From assembly GCA_027563935.2 (NCBI GenBank), contig CM050449.1:89752371-89816370 (forward strand): a DNA stretch of 64,000 nucleotides, given 5' to 3'. The notes under the pieces are model-generated. The model saw only the letters and a list, made by a program, of their open reading frames with translations, was not told the origin of the DNA and did no database searches. Below, in pieces: positions 10,556 to 20,772 of this stretch (positions within the stretch are counted from its first letter, which is position 1; each line of letters starts with the position of its first letter). A program made the translations under genes and the position numbers. Source of the stretch: Costus lasius. Taxonomy: Eukaryota > Streptophyta > Magnoliopsida > Zingiberales > Costaceae.

Positions 10556-10969
10556 CATGAAAGGGGAGGATTGCCATGTCTTAATCCTCAACCCGTTTGT
10601 TGTGCCAGCGAGGGTGCAATTTGTGACCGTTACTCCCACCACATCCTTTTCGTCCATGCTCTTGCCGAGGCTGCCAATGCTGATGCCGTGCCCCGGGCCA
10701 CAGAACACATTGGCCACTGTTAGATTCTTGGTTCCTGGGCCGATGGAGACGCAATCGTCGCCGGTTCCGATAACCGAGTTGACAACCCTAATGCCTCTAG
10801 ATTCGGCAATGTGGATGCCGTCCGTGTTGGGGCTATTGCCAGGCGCACGGATCCTGATGGAGTTGAACTCGATGTCCTCGCATGCGTAGACGTGAATGTG
10901 GAAGAACTTGCTGTCAACGGAGCTGATGCCTCTGATGGTGGCGTTAGTGACAAAGCTAAACACCAAGGA
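10551..10969 (-). pseudogene. Polygalacturonase exon 3, 5' part (catalytic motifs)
   Basis: Encodes SLVFSFVTNATIRGISS, then APGNSPNTDGIHI (motif I, catalytic Asp), VIGTGDDCVSIG (motif II, two catalytic Asp), FCGPGHGISIGSLG (motif III, His) and NGLRIKTWQSSPF (motif IV, Arg-Ile-Lys). The frame is open right up to the LTR junction at 10550/10551, where reading continues a few dozen codons into LTR sequence. Everything needed for catalysis lies upstream of the insertion; the C-terminal helix turns do not. Confidence 0.9.
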
Positions 10970-11038
10970 CTGCACACGTGATTGTTAAACTTTAATAACC
11001 GAGATTAAGGCAACGGAGAGCTGTTTAATTATACGCAC

Positions 11039-11344
11039 CATGGGGAGCTTTTTGCAGTTTGATCTGGTGGGGCAATCGTTGTGAGGCCATGCGGAGGCTC
11101 CTTGGCCATTGAATCTTCCGTGGCCGGAGATGAGGAGACCGTTGATGTATTGGAATTCGATCCAGTTGAGGGAGTAGGCGTTAAGGTTGACAGAGGCGAG
11201 AAGCTGGCCTCGCAATTGGAGCACCATGTGACCCTTGCAAGGGCCTCTGAACATTAAAGGGCCGACCAAGTAGGAGCCCTTTGGGATCAGTATTTTTGGC
11301 TTCCCCTCCACTGAACATGCTGCACTCCATGCAGCTTCAAAAGC
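11039..11344 (-). pseudogene. Polygalacturonase exon 2
   Basis: Starts after TTGCAG and encodes AFEAAWSAAC, PKILIPKGSYLVGPL, FRGPCKG, then GLLISGHGRFNGQGASAW, and ends NCKKLPM before GTGCGT. These are conserved turns of the GH28 helix (the WSAAC and G.G..DG/NGQG segments). The usual D of DGQG is N here, which is common in the family. There is no internal stop or frameshift. Confidence 0.88.
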
Positions 11345-11409
11345 CTGCAATGTTGAAATTAATCAAAAAGACACCATTAATTAGTCTCTAGTGAACATGA
11401 ACAATTTAC

Positions 11410-11535
11410 CTTTGTGCTATCAGTTCGGCCGTCTGCTATAGCTCCATAATCCTTTACATTAAAAACACCTGCCAATGCTTCAGCACACAATGACAACGAG
11501 AGAACAAAAAGTGGAATGTTGTACTCTGAAGCCAT
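11410..11535 (-). pseudogene. Polygalacturonase exon 1 (signal peptide)
   Basis: Encodes MASEYNIPLFVLSLSLC, a short N-terminus and hydrophobic core typical of a secretion signal, then GVFNVKDYGAIADG, the opening strand of the GH28 beta-helix (NVxxYGA). The exon ends GACAGCACAAAG before GTAAATT, in phase 0 with exon 2 (DSTK|AFEAAW). This part of the gene is intact. AT-rich sequence containing TATATATATA lies about 100-115 bp upstream (11637-11650) and could serve as a TATA box. Confidence 0.85.
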
Positions 11536-11565
11536 AAATGAACTCTTAGTTATAAGATCAATCAA

Positions 11566-12002
11566 TCTCCTAATTTTATTAGCCCTGTAGCTCCTTCTTT
11601 TCTACAACATCTAGTAGTTCTTGCCAAGCTTTACATATATATATATATATGAAGTGAGGGCATGTAGTTCATTCTCCTATGTTTGTTATGGAAAATTTAA
11701 CCTTCGTTTGCCATATTTGCTATGGCTCAAGGAGATTTAGTTGTAGGTTTAGGGTTAATATGCACCACCTATTCTTGGCAATTTTGCACTCGAAGATCAA
11801 CAAATATAAGAATCAACAATCTTCTACAAACAATATTTTAATGACAAATTAAATGAATTTGCCTTAGCAAGTTTTTGCCTACCACTATATCATTTAACAT
11901 ATGATCCTCAATTTTGTGAAATTGTTAGCATTTGCTGAGATATATAACTAAATTTCTCATCTTAACATTTTTTCCTCTACAAGTTGTATATATATATATA
12001 TA
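11566..12002. other. AT-rich 5' flank of the polygalacturonase gene
   Basis: Contains short TA runs (11637-11650 and about 11988-12003) and no supported gene. It would include the former promoter of the minus-strand polygalacturonase. Confidence 0.4.
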
Positions 12003-12310
12003 TAACTAAATTTCATAGCTAAGTCAAATTATGAAATTATGTTAAGAAGTTTTTGTCTCCAAGTATATAATTTAACATATAATTCTTAATTTTTTAACAT
12101 AGAATCCTTAATTTTGTGAAATTGTTAGCATTTTACTGAGATATATAACTAAATTTCTCATCTTAACAATTTTGTCCCTACAAGTTGGATATAGTATGTA
12201 TATGTTATGAGTTTTCATTGCTAACTCATTTGTTTTTCTTCTACATGGATCTAAGGCAATTAACTGTACTTTCTACTTAAATAATGTATCTCCTCCTACT
12301 AGCTCACGTT
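12003..12310. repeat. ~300-bp direct duplication, left copy
   Basis: Near-identical to 13322-13627: GTTTTTGTCTCCAAGTATATA, ATTGTTAGCATTTTACTGAG, ACAAGTTGGATATAGTATG and CTCCTCCTACTAGCTCAC occur in the same order with only scattered differences. The copies flank about 1 kb that includes an LTR scrap and the TA microsatellite. Confidence 0.88.
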
Positions 12311-12854
12311 AGCTGCTCTCCCATGTTCCCTAATGGTTTGAGAGCTATAGGATGGTGCAACCTTGCATTATGGTGCATCTATGCTTTGTGGCACATCCAA
12401 GTAAGATGGTGCACCTCCATGGCGGCGCACCATATGAGGATGGTGACGCATGTAGAGCATGATGGCGCTTATTGGATGTCCGAACCCTAGAAGGAGACTT
12501 AGGGTTTGTGAGCTAACTCTAGTCGATGAAGACCTGAGCGGTGCCCTGAGGACCTAGAGTAGTGGACCTTGGTGCACTCAAGGCTAGGCTAACGGCATCA
12601 TAGCATGTGCTGGCGCTTGGAGCCTTATAATTGCATAAGCGAGTCTAGGTCTAGGAGCTTGATACCCAAAGTAACTAGGCTATAACTATGTCATGCATTT
12701 ATTTACTGCTTTTTCTTAGGTTTCAAGGATGCTAGTACGTTTTATTTTTCATGCTACTCACTATAGGATTGCATGCCTATATTGTTAAATGGAAGATAAA
12801 ATTAATTGATGAAACAACAAAAATCTTCACTTATTATATCAAGTGTGGCCTTTT
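12311..12854. other. Unassigned sequence between repeats
   Basis: Includes a short repetitive stretch of GATGGTGCACC/GGTGCATC words (12350-12460). No gene is supported. Confidence 0.35.
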
Positions 12855-13205
12855 GATGCGTAGCTAATGTGTCCACAAGTGCATGGTACGTCGAAGTAAT
12901 AAAATAGATACTGAACCCACATAGACCTATTTGCTAAATACTAAATAATCGTATTTTCACTAGCTAAGGAAACGAAGCATGAAGGAAATAAAATAAGAAA
13001 CAATTAAGCAGACACTAACGTTGAAAATCAGAGAGAGAAAACTGGGATGAGGTTTTACCACTTTAGCTAGCTACAATACTGCTACAGTAAATCGAGATTT
13101 TTCTTCACGGCTGCAAACTTCTATCACTGATTTCTCCCAATCCTGAACTCCTTTCGCTCTAAAATTTTGCATGTATCCACTCCTCCCTTGGGCGAAATTT
13201 TTCAT
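12855..13205 (-). mobile_element. C-family LTR fragment (minus)
   Basis: Opens GTAGCTAATGTGTCCACAAGTGCATGGTACGTCGAAGTAATAAAAT, matching the reversed 3' end of the LTR at 26060 onwards. It then jumps to AACACTGCTACAGTAAATCG, CTGATTTCTCC and TGAACTCCTTTCG words that match about 26995-27080. The middle of the LTR is deleted and the head is missing. Confidence 0.7.
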
Positions 13206-13236
13206 AACTAACTCAAATTATGAAATTATGAAATTA

Positions 13237-13237
<1 letters not shown>

Positions 13238-13310
<73 letters not shown>
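13238..13310. repeat. (TA)n microsatellite
   Basis: An almost uninterrupted TA run of about 70 bp ending ATATGTATGCATATG. Length is likely variable and assembly-sensitive. Confidence 0.95.
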
Positions 13311-13314
<4 letters not shown>

Positions 13315-13321
13315 CATATGT

Positions 13322-13627
13322 AATGAGTTTTCATAACTAACTCAAATTATGAAATTATGTTAGGAAGTTTTTGTCTCCAAGTATATAATTTAACATACAA
13401 TTCTTAATTTTTTAACATAGGATCCTTAATTTTGTGAAATTGTTAGCATTTTACTGAGATATATAACTAAATTTCTCATCTTAACAATTTTGTCCCTACA
13501 AGTTGGATATAGTATGTATATGTTATGAGTTTTCATTGCTAACTCATTTGTTTTTCTTCTACATGGATCTAAGGCAATTAATTGTACTTTCTACTTAAAT
13601 AATGTATCTCCTCCTACTAGCTCACAT
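13322..13627. repeat. ~300-bp direct duplication, right copy
   Basis: Partner of 12003-12310. Similarity ends at CTCCTCCTACTAGCTCAC. Confidence 0.88.
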
Positions 13628-13980
13628 TACGCTTATACTATCATGCCCCAAATAAGCACTAACCCAACTACGCGTTGCTATTTACAGGTGGAGCATGACA
13701 ATATAACCCATAGGATAGTATATCCCCAACTAAAACTATACAATAAATAAAAACATACCATAACACAACCTATATAATAACTATAAAAAACTATATAATT
13801 AAAACCACCACAATATCAGCTGCACATAGCTACTCTCCCATGTTTCCCTCATCGCCTTCCTATTCATGTGTGTCAGACGCATTAACATAATATGTTGACA
13901 AGAAAATTAAGTAACATAACAAGCTAGCCCATCTTCTTATAGAACCCTAGGAAAATTGCCCGTCAAACCCAGTTGAAACC
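13628..13980. other. Unassigned sequence
   Basis: No gene recognised. Contains CACATAGCTACTCTCCCATG (about 13826), which recurs at about 15323 on the other side of the following Athila fragment. Confidence 0.35.
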
Positions 13981-15310
13981 TAGAGAGCACTGTAATGCCA
14001 TACTACCCATAGAGGGGAACAGTTAGATGAACTAAGGGATAGACATAAAAATAGTGAAGAGGAAGAGCCTAACAATGAACCTAGTAGTGAGCCAACCTTA
14101 GAGACACCACCTGTTGTTATGCAACCCACCACTTGCCCATCATCACCCGCCAACTGCACCTTGACCCTGCTCACCCACTCCATATAGGTCTTTCATACCC
14201 TTTCCCCTAAAGACTTGTTCAGGCAAAATTAGATAAACAATTTGAGCAATTTTGGGATGTTTCAAAAAAGTTATGCATTAATATTCTTTTCACTAATTCT
14301 TTGTCTCAAATGTCTACTTACATAAAAGTTTCGAAAGAAATTCTGTGAAACAAAAGAAAAATTTAAGGACTGCAGCACTATAGCATTAACTAGGGAATAT
14401 AGTGTCATAATTCAGAATAAATTGTGACCAAAATCAAAGGATTCAAGTAGTTTTTCTATACCTTGTTTGATTGGAGAGATGACTTTTAATAAAGCTTTAT
14501 GTGATCTAGGTGCCAGCGTGAGTGTAACGCCCTTATCTATTTGTAGAATGCTTGACATGGGCAAGTCTAAGCTGACTTCTATCTCTTTACAACCCACTAA
14601 TTTATTAGTCAAGTATCCTACTGGCATCCTAGATGATGTTTCGATTCAAGTAGACAAGTTTTTCATTCTAGCCAATTTATTGGTTTTAGAGATGGAGGAG
14701 GACTTCAAAATCTCCATCATATTTGGAAGACCATTATTAGCTACTTCAGGTGATATCATTGATGTAAAGAATGGTAAGATCACGGATAAATATAGTTGAG
14801 TTTGACTTGTTAGAAACTATGAAGAAACCATCTTATACAGGATCTTGTTGCAGCGTAAATGTTATATATACCTTGTTTGATGAACAATTTGATGTTCTGT
14901 AAATAGTATTGAGATTGTACTCCTACTTTAGAATGTATATCGCATGTTGAGTTTGAGCAGGAACCTCACATAGGAGAAGTTCCAAAAATTGAACTTAAAA
15001 CTCTCTTTGCCAATCTGAGGTATGAATTTCTCAAGCCTAATTCTACTTATCCTGTTATTATTAATGTGCAGCTCAATAAGAGGGAGACTGACTTATTTCA
15101 AGATGAGCTTAGAATACACAGGAAGGCAATAAGCTATTCTATAGTATAGTTGATTTGGAATGGATTAACTTCTCTTTTTGTATGCATAGGATACTTATAG
15201 AGGAGGATCACCTATATTATGTGGACTTTCAGAGATGACTGAACCCCTCTATGAAAGAAGTGGTGAAGAAGGAGGTATTGAAATTGCTTGATGCAAGTAT
15301 TATTTACACT
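13981..15310 (+). pseudogene. Athila-type gag-end/protease/RT-start fragment
   Basis: Starts with the AGAGAGCACTGTAATGCC phrase of the Gag-protease linker and includes a decayed FIPFPLKTC segment. An open protease stretch follows at 14467-14799 (ALCDLGASVSVTPLSICR with the catalytic Asp at 14503; IIFGRPLLATSG flap region). Then come a diverged linker and the start of RT (LNPSMKEVVKKEVLKLLDA, about 15240-15300). It stops there. The protease stretch has lost its frame link to the rest. It is flanked by a roughly 30-45 bp direct repeat (13817-13853 and 15311-15351), much longer than a normal target duplication. Confidence 0.82.
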
Positions 15311-16016
15311 ATATCAACTACACATAGCTACTCTCCCATGTTTCCCTCATCCAACACAAAGATTTGAAAAACGTTAAACCAAGAATCTATTGAATGGGCT
15401 ACGCCCGAGTCCCAAAAAAGGGTTTATGCTAAAATTATCATCATGTTCAGCACGTAATCCCTCACAAATTACATCCAATAGAAGGGAAAATCAAATATAT
15501 ATGACAACAGAAGATAGATCCCAGATTTTCTCACAAAAACTCTAAAGAAAGTTATTCGAACAAGTCTAAGATGCCCTCAATCAAAGCTTTCGCTCGTTCT
15601 TTCGCCCTAGCTATTGCCAAGCCAAAGTTTGAACCCTTTCACTTTTCAAAAATCTCCCTTTTATACTTAGATCTCTTCTCCATCCAGTTAGGAATGTTCC
15701 CCTGTAGTTTTCCCAAATTCCGCCTCCAAAACCAACCGAATCAGACAAGAAATGAATGCAAGGTCGGAACTGGCGGAAGACATCATAGGCATGAAGACAA
15801 GAACGGGCTGGCCACGCTTTCCTCACTGCAGATTTGAACATGTTGTTTGGAGCTCTTCACGATCATGCATAGAATCATGCCCCTACCATGTTCTCCTCAT
15901 CGAGGATTGTAGAAAATGTTTATCGAGAAGGATCACGGCTGTGTATGTAAACATAGGCCAAACGTGCTTTACTCGGTGGAGATCGATGATGAAATGACCA
16001 CAGCCGCGTATATGAG
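15311..16016. other. Unassigned sequence left of the retrotransposon nest
   Basis: Two overlapping frames on opposite strands (15571-15837 and 15611-15841) show no recognisable domain. Because 61480-61833 on the far side of B1 looks like an LTR head in minus orientation, this stretch may be the rest of that LTR, but no matching sequence proves it. Confidence 0.3.
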
Positions 16017-17473
16017 TGATGAGTTGCATTTACATCATATTTTTGCCTATATTTTATATGAGAATTAGGCTTAATAGTATGATTTTATACTAATTTTTAG
16101 TGTTTTTATTTCCTTTGGTATGGAAACTTTACATTTCTTTGTTTTTATGAAATTGTAGGTAAAATGGCATAAAATAATGGATTTTGCGAGTTTTAAAGCT
16201 ATAGGATGGTTCCTGAGGAAATTATGAAGTCGCACGTCAAATTTGGAGCAAAACCAGGGTCAAACCCAAGATTCACGATCACGGCCGTGAGTTTTTCACA
16301 GGTCGTGAGTTTCGCATTCAAAGGGAAATTTTACGACTAAGTATAGAAGTTCACAGAAATATTCACGGTTGAGGCCACCAATCCTTCACGGACCATGAGT
16401 TTTTCTGTGCACATGGACGAAACAACACATAAACTTTCACGGCCGTAGCCGTGAATAGTTTATGGGCCATGGGTTTTTCCAACTCTTTCAGTTTTTCACT
16501 CGATTCGGCCTCAAATCGAGTCCAAATTAAACTAAACTTTCCAGAATTCTTCTTGGATAGGTTCTAAATCGATTGAACTATAAAAGGAAAGACTTATACA
16601 GACAAAGATGAACACATGCGACGGCTAGGGCGAAAATTAGCTTCTAGGTGAAATTTGAGTAGGAAGATCACACAAAGGAAGAATTGGACACTCCATCTTC
16701 ATCTCTAGATCGAGGGGAAGCGTTTCTAATTACTTGTCTACTGTTTTCTTATAATTTTATTAGAGTTTCATGCAATTTTCATCAATAAACATGCTATTTG
16801 CTTTGAACATGAGCGCGTAAATTTATTTTCTGGACTAAGGATGTAGCCTACTGACAATTTATGAATTAAATTTTGTATTTTTTTTTATCATTGTTAAGAT
16901 ATTTTATATAGTTGACTTGATTAGAAGTGTGTTTATTTATATGATTTACTCTGGCCAAGTACGTTTACATCTTAGACGTCGCGAGAAGGACCGAGAGGTG
17001 AATCGCGATATTGGAACTATTCTTTTCAAACCTATGAATCCAATCACAAGAGTAGTTTGGGTTCGTTTGAAGAATTTCAAGGTTTTTTCATAGAGCTTAA
17101 AGGACCTAGTTGCGTTAATTGTCACGAGGGTAAGGAATTAGCGTAATTAGGTAACGGATTACACTTCGTAAGAAGGTAATCTGTATATTAGGAAAAATTC
17201 CTTTCAAACTATAATTTTTTATTCAAAGATATTATTTTACTATATTCATAATTGTCAGTGTGGTGAAACCCCGAGTCCCGACCTTTTGCAAATTTGATTT
17301 CTACCTGAAACACTAGCTTTTGTTCTCTCGCACTAGAAGTTACAATACAAAAACAACATTTTGAATAGTCTAGATATAAACAAGTTATGTAATCGGTACT
17401 TGACCACAAGATCCTTGTTAGAAACGATCTTATTTTATTATTTCGATAAAGCCGTGCACTTGCGGCTGCATCA
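16017..17473 (+). repeat. B1 5' LTR
   Basis: TGATGAGTTGCATTTACATC at the start, TGCGGCTGCATCA at the end. The U3 part holds CACGGCCGTGAGT-like palindromes (16270-16480). TATAAAAGG at 16579-16587 is a good TATA box. The R/U5 part carries AGTAGTTTGGGTTCG, TAATTGTCACGAGGGTA and the family-wide TTATTATTTCGATAA...GTGCACTTGCGG end. Closely related to 60103-61479 and to the two B2 LTRs. Confidence 0.92.
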
Positions 17474-17477
17474 CGTT

Positions 17478-17496
17478 TTTAGAGCCGTTACCGAGG
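17478..17496 (+). promoter_or_regulatory. B1 primer-binding site (degenerate, tRNA-Asp type)
   Basis: TTTTTAGAGCCGTTACCGAGG follows the LTR where A2 and A3 have TGGCGTCATTGCCGGGG and TGGTGCCGTTGCCGGGG. The tRNA-Asp-complementary pattern TGGCGCCGTTGCC is recognisable with several G-to-A type changes. Confidence 0.7.
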
Positions 17497-17638
17497 ATGA
17501 GGCTATCCAATATCGATTTGATCGATAAGTTTATAGACTAGACATTTTCTTTTTGTTTTGTTTTCTTTTGTTTTTCGCATTTACTTAGCTTTTTTTAGTT
17601 ATTATCTGCTATTTTTATTTATTTGATTAACACGTTGT

Positions 17639-18579
17639 ATGCCCAAAGCGTTAAAGACGGGTACCTTATTTCCTGAAGATCCAGAGATTGAACGCACCGT
17701 CCGCCTTCGAAGGAAACTGCAATTTCACACTCAAAAAGCTGCAAAGGAAGGCGTGATGGCGAACAATTAGTCATTAAGGGATTTTGCTATACCTAACATT
17801 TAGGGTTTCAATTATAGCATTGTTCGACCTAATGTGGAGGCGAACAGCTATGAGCTAAAGCTAGCATTAATGACCATGGTTCAATAGAACCAGCTTGGGG
17901 GTTCTCCGAAACAGGATCCTAATATTCATCTTGCTATTTTCTTAGAATATTGTGACACCGTTAAAGTAAATTGTGTGTCTTTAGATGCTATTAGATTAAG
18001 ATTATTTCCATTTTCTCTCTCAGGGATCATGCGTGCGCTTGGCTATATTCTCTTCCCTCTGGATCGATTACTACATAAGATGAGTTTTAACGCACATTTC
18101 TGACCAAGTATTTTCCACCAAGCAAAATAGTGCAGCCAAGGAATATGATCACCTACTTTGGACGGAAAGAGGGAGAATCACTCTATGACGCTTGGGATCA
18201 TTTCAAGGAGCTTTAGCGCATGTGTCCTCATCATGGGCTTAAAAAATGGGTCTTAAACCATATTTTCTACAATGGATTGGACTATAGCACAAAGCTCATA
18301 GTGGATGTTGCAGTTGGGGGAACTATCATGAGCAAGAATGTTGAAGATGCACCGACCTTGCTTGAGGACATGGCCATGAATCATAATCATTGGTCTAATG
18401 AGCGAGGTACTACACCAGCAGGTACTGGTAAGTATAGCAGCGACTCATTCACATCCCTCGCTGCAAAGGTAGATTCTCTTTCCCAAAAATTAGATTCTTT
18501 TTCTTTTTCTTCTACTGCATGTAACTCTGTTGCTTGTGAGATTTGTGGTATTTCAGGACATGTTTCTACTGACTGTTAG
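17639..18579 (+). pseudogene. B1 Gag with zinc knuckle
   Basis: Starts MPKALKTGTLFPEDPEIER, then RLRRKLQF (basic N-terminus), the SIVRPNVEANSYELKLAL block, IFLEYCDTVKVN and LRLFPFS capsid-like segment, and ends in ACEICGISGHVSTDC, a CCHC zinc knuckle (C-X2-C-X4-H-X4-C) for RNA binding. Stops follow MANN, IPNI and TMVQ; a frameshift near 18040 and a stop at KEL (about 18215) precede the open stretch 18220-18579. Gag would form the cytoplasmic particle that packages element RNA. Confidence 0.85.
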
Positions 18580-19749
18580 CTTTTAGCCTCGCCACAGGAT
18601 GACTCTTATCAGGAACAAATAAATGCCTTAGGCAACTACAACCTAAGGCAGGTGAACGATCTATATTCATTGACCTATAATCCATGCTAGAGGAACCAGC
18701 TGAATCTTTCTTGCAAGAATAATCAAGGGCAAGTTCCTCAGCAATTCAATCAATAGAATAATAGGCCACCACTAGGTTTTCACTACAGACAATTCAATCA
18801 GCCTCAGAAGTCTAACCTGGAGTCCCTTTTGGAAAACTTAGTTGTTGCTCAAAAGAAGCACAACGAAGATGTCTCTAATGCTATTAAGCATCCAACATCT
18901 CATGTGGATGCCTTGGTAACTCACAACAAGATGTTAGAATGCCGAATAGCTTAGTAGGCAAGCACTTCCAATAGGCCTACGCGTAAGCTTCCAGTGCAAC
19001 CAGAGATGAATCCTAGGGAGCCTTGTAACGCTATCACCATTGTGAATGGTGAGTATTTAGATGAACCTTGGATGCCTGACAAAGAACCTACACCTGAAGT
19101 TAGTGAAGAGCAGCCTAAAGAATTTTTACCTCAAGAAGAGATACTAGTGGAGAAGGAGAAGGAGGATTGGAAAAAAAGTTAGAAAAAGCAGAGGTTAGTA
19201 AAAGTAGAATTGGAAAAGAAGTTTGATAAATTACCTAAACATAAAATTGAAAAGCATGGCACTGCAACACTTGAGGGTGAATATAGTGATGTGAGTCAAC
19301 CCATAGTGACTAAAAAAGTGAAAAATCCTCGAAGCTTTTTGATTCCCTATCAGATTGGTAAGATCTCTTTTGAGCATGTTTTATGTGATTTGGGCACAAG
19401 TGTAAGTTTGATACCCTTATCTATTTGTAAGAAGATTGAAAGCGGAAATATAAAGTTGACGAAAGTTTTGCTTCAATTTGCTAATCATTTTATCCAACAT
19501 TATATTGGAATCCTAGAAGATGTTTATATTAAAATTGGCAACTTTGTTATTTTAACTTATTTTATAATTGTGGACATGGAAGAAGATATTAAGTTACCGA
19601 TTATCTTGGGTAGACCATTTTTGGCTAGTGTAGGTGCCATCATTGATATGATGAACGAAAAACTAATATTGAACACTAGTGAGAATAAATTAGTGTTTGA
19701 TTTTTTCTATGAACTTAATGAAACTTTCTTTGGTAGAATCTTGCCATAA
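18580..19749 (+). pseudogene. B1 Gag-protease linker and aspartic protease
   Basis: A linker rich in Gln, Asn and Glu (LVVAQKKHNEDV, PREPCNAITI, KEPTPEVSEEQPKEF) leads to an open 179-residue frame at 19210-19749. It holds FLIPYQIGKISFEHVLCDLGTSVSLIPLSIC, a retropepsin fold with catalytic Asp at 19387 (DLGTS instead of DLGAS), and LPIILGRPFLASVGAIIDM, the second conserved strand. In autonomous relatives RT would follow; here the frame ends FGRILP-stop. The stop at 19180 separates linker and protease. Confidence 0.85.
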
Positions 19750-19972
19750 CATTGAAATTGTGGAAAATAAGGCAGATGATAATGATATCATCGAAGATGA
19801 AAAAAATCCCTCGAAAAAATATTTGATGTACAAAAAAGACAAGGGAAGGAGAGATAATACATGGACACAGTCACAGGTGACAGATTTAAGCGCAGATGTC
19901 GATTCAAGGAGTAGTGAAGATAATAAGCTACACATCATTCACTACGCCTCGGATCCGCCTGAACATCTTTAA
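19697..19972 (+). pseudogene. B1 post-protease tail (RT/IN replaced)
   Basis: A shifted frame continues from the protease end: an acidic stretch NIEIVENKADDNDIIEDE, a basic KKYLMYKKDKGRR, then IIHYASDPPEHL-stop. The last residues resemble the C-termini of the C element (YYGTDPPALP) and B2 (YYATNFPTPP). RT, RNase H and integrase, about 2.5 kb in A1, are absent. Probably the end of one Gag-protease polyprotein in a non-autonomous lineage. Confidence 0.6.
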
Positions 19973-19989
19973 CTACAGCTATGGTCGAA

Positions 19990-20080
19990 CTAATGACCCT
20001 AAACAAGCGATTTTTGGGAGACAACCCAAATTTTTTACTTTTATTATTTCTAGTATTAATTTAGATTTTTCTTTAAATTT
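19990..20080 (+). promoter_or_regulatory. B1 post-pol hairpin and splice-acceptor-like tract
   Basis: GGTCGAACTAATGACC and TTTGGGAGACAACCCAAA are the B1 forms of a double hairpin found at the same place in A1, A3, C and B2. A pyrimidine-rich stretch ending TTATTTCTAG (20041-20052) follows, resembling a 3' splice site ahead of the env-like gene. Confidence 0.6.
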
Positions 20081-20772
20081 TTAGATAATTTTTATAGCAT
20101 GATTTGATGAAATTTTAGTAATGGAAAATCTTAAAATAAGTTGTTTTATGTGTAAGAATTTTCTACAAAAATTTTTCTTGAAGAATAGGTGTTCGACGAG
20201 ACATTGATGGGCGTGGCCGTGAGTTACTCACAGGCCATGAATGCCGCGTTTGAAGGAAATGCAGGAAGGCTAAAGTTCACATAAACATTCACAGTAATGG
20301 CTGTGAGTCACTCACGGGCCGTGAGTACATGGTTTTTGAACTTAACGGGCAAAACTAGGGTTCACGCCCATGCTAGTAAATCATGATATTCCACTGATTC
20401 TTTCCACCTCAGGCGACAAATCATCTCTTCCGATCGTTCTTTACCTTCAGCGAGTGATTTCCAACGATCTTGCCGGCGATTTCGGCCGGATTTCATCAGA
20501 AGCGCCGGACGTTCGCAAGAACACCAATTTCACCACCATCGCTCGATTTTAGCCAGATTTCTTCCAGATTTGTGAGCAAACTCTTCCCTAGAGTATTCTT
20601 TGGTTTCTCTACTAGATTTGCATGCTTTAGCATAAATTTGGAGCCAAGTTTACTTGATTATTGAGTGAGATTCTTGCAAAATCATGGGCGGGCAATTCTC
20701 TAGGTAATGTAGCATCACAGTTTTTTTTTTTCACAAAAATTTCATATATTTGAGTTGATTTGTTGAGAGATT

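Larger units (their letters stand above)
8795..11535 (-). pseudogene. Polygalacturonase (GH28) gene, disrupted by a solo LTR
   Basis: Four exons on the minus strand encode a secreted pectin-degrading polygalacturonase: exon 1 (11410-11535), exon 2 (11039-11344), exon 3 (10551-10969 plus 9120-9227) and exon 4 (8795-9017). Splice sites AAG|GTAAAT, TTGCAG|G, ATG|GTGCGT, GTGCAG|T and AAG|GTAAAT are visible. The start is placed at 11535, which gives a hydrophobic signal peptide; an in-frame ATG lies ten codons upstream at 11565. All four family-28 motifs occur (SPNTDG, GTGDDC, GPGHG, RIKTW). A 1,323-bp solo LTR splits exon 3, and exon 4 has an extra A plus no visible AG acceptor. The enzyme would cleave homogalacturonan in the cell wall, but this copy cannot make a full protein. 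Confidence 0.92.

Noticed and set aside
15571..15997. Three overlapping frames as a possible small gene
   Set aside because: Frames on both strands overlap, none has a known domain, splice signals or conserved start, and the area is bounded by repeats.
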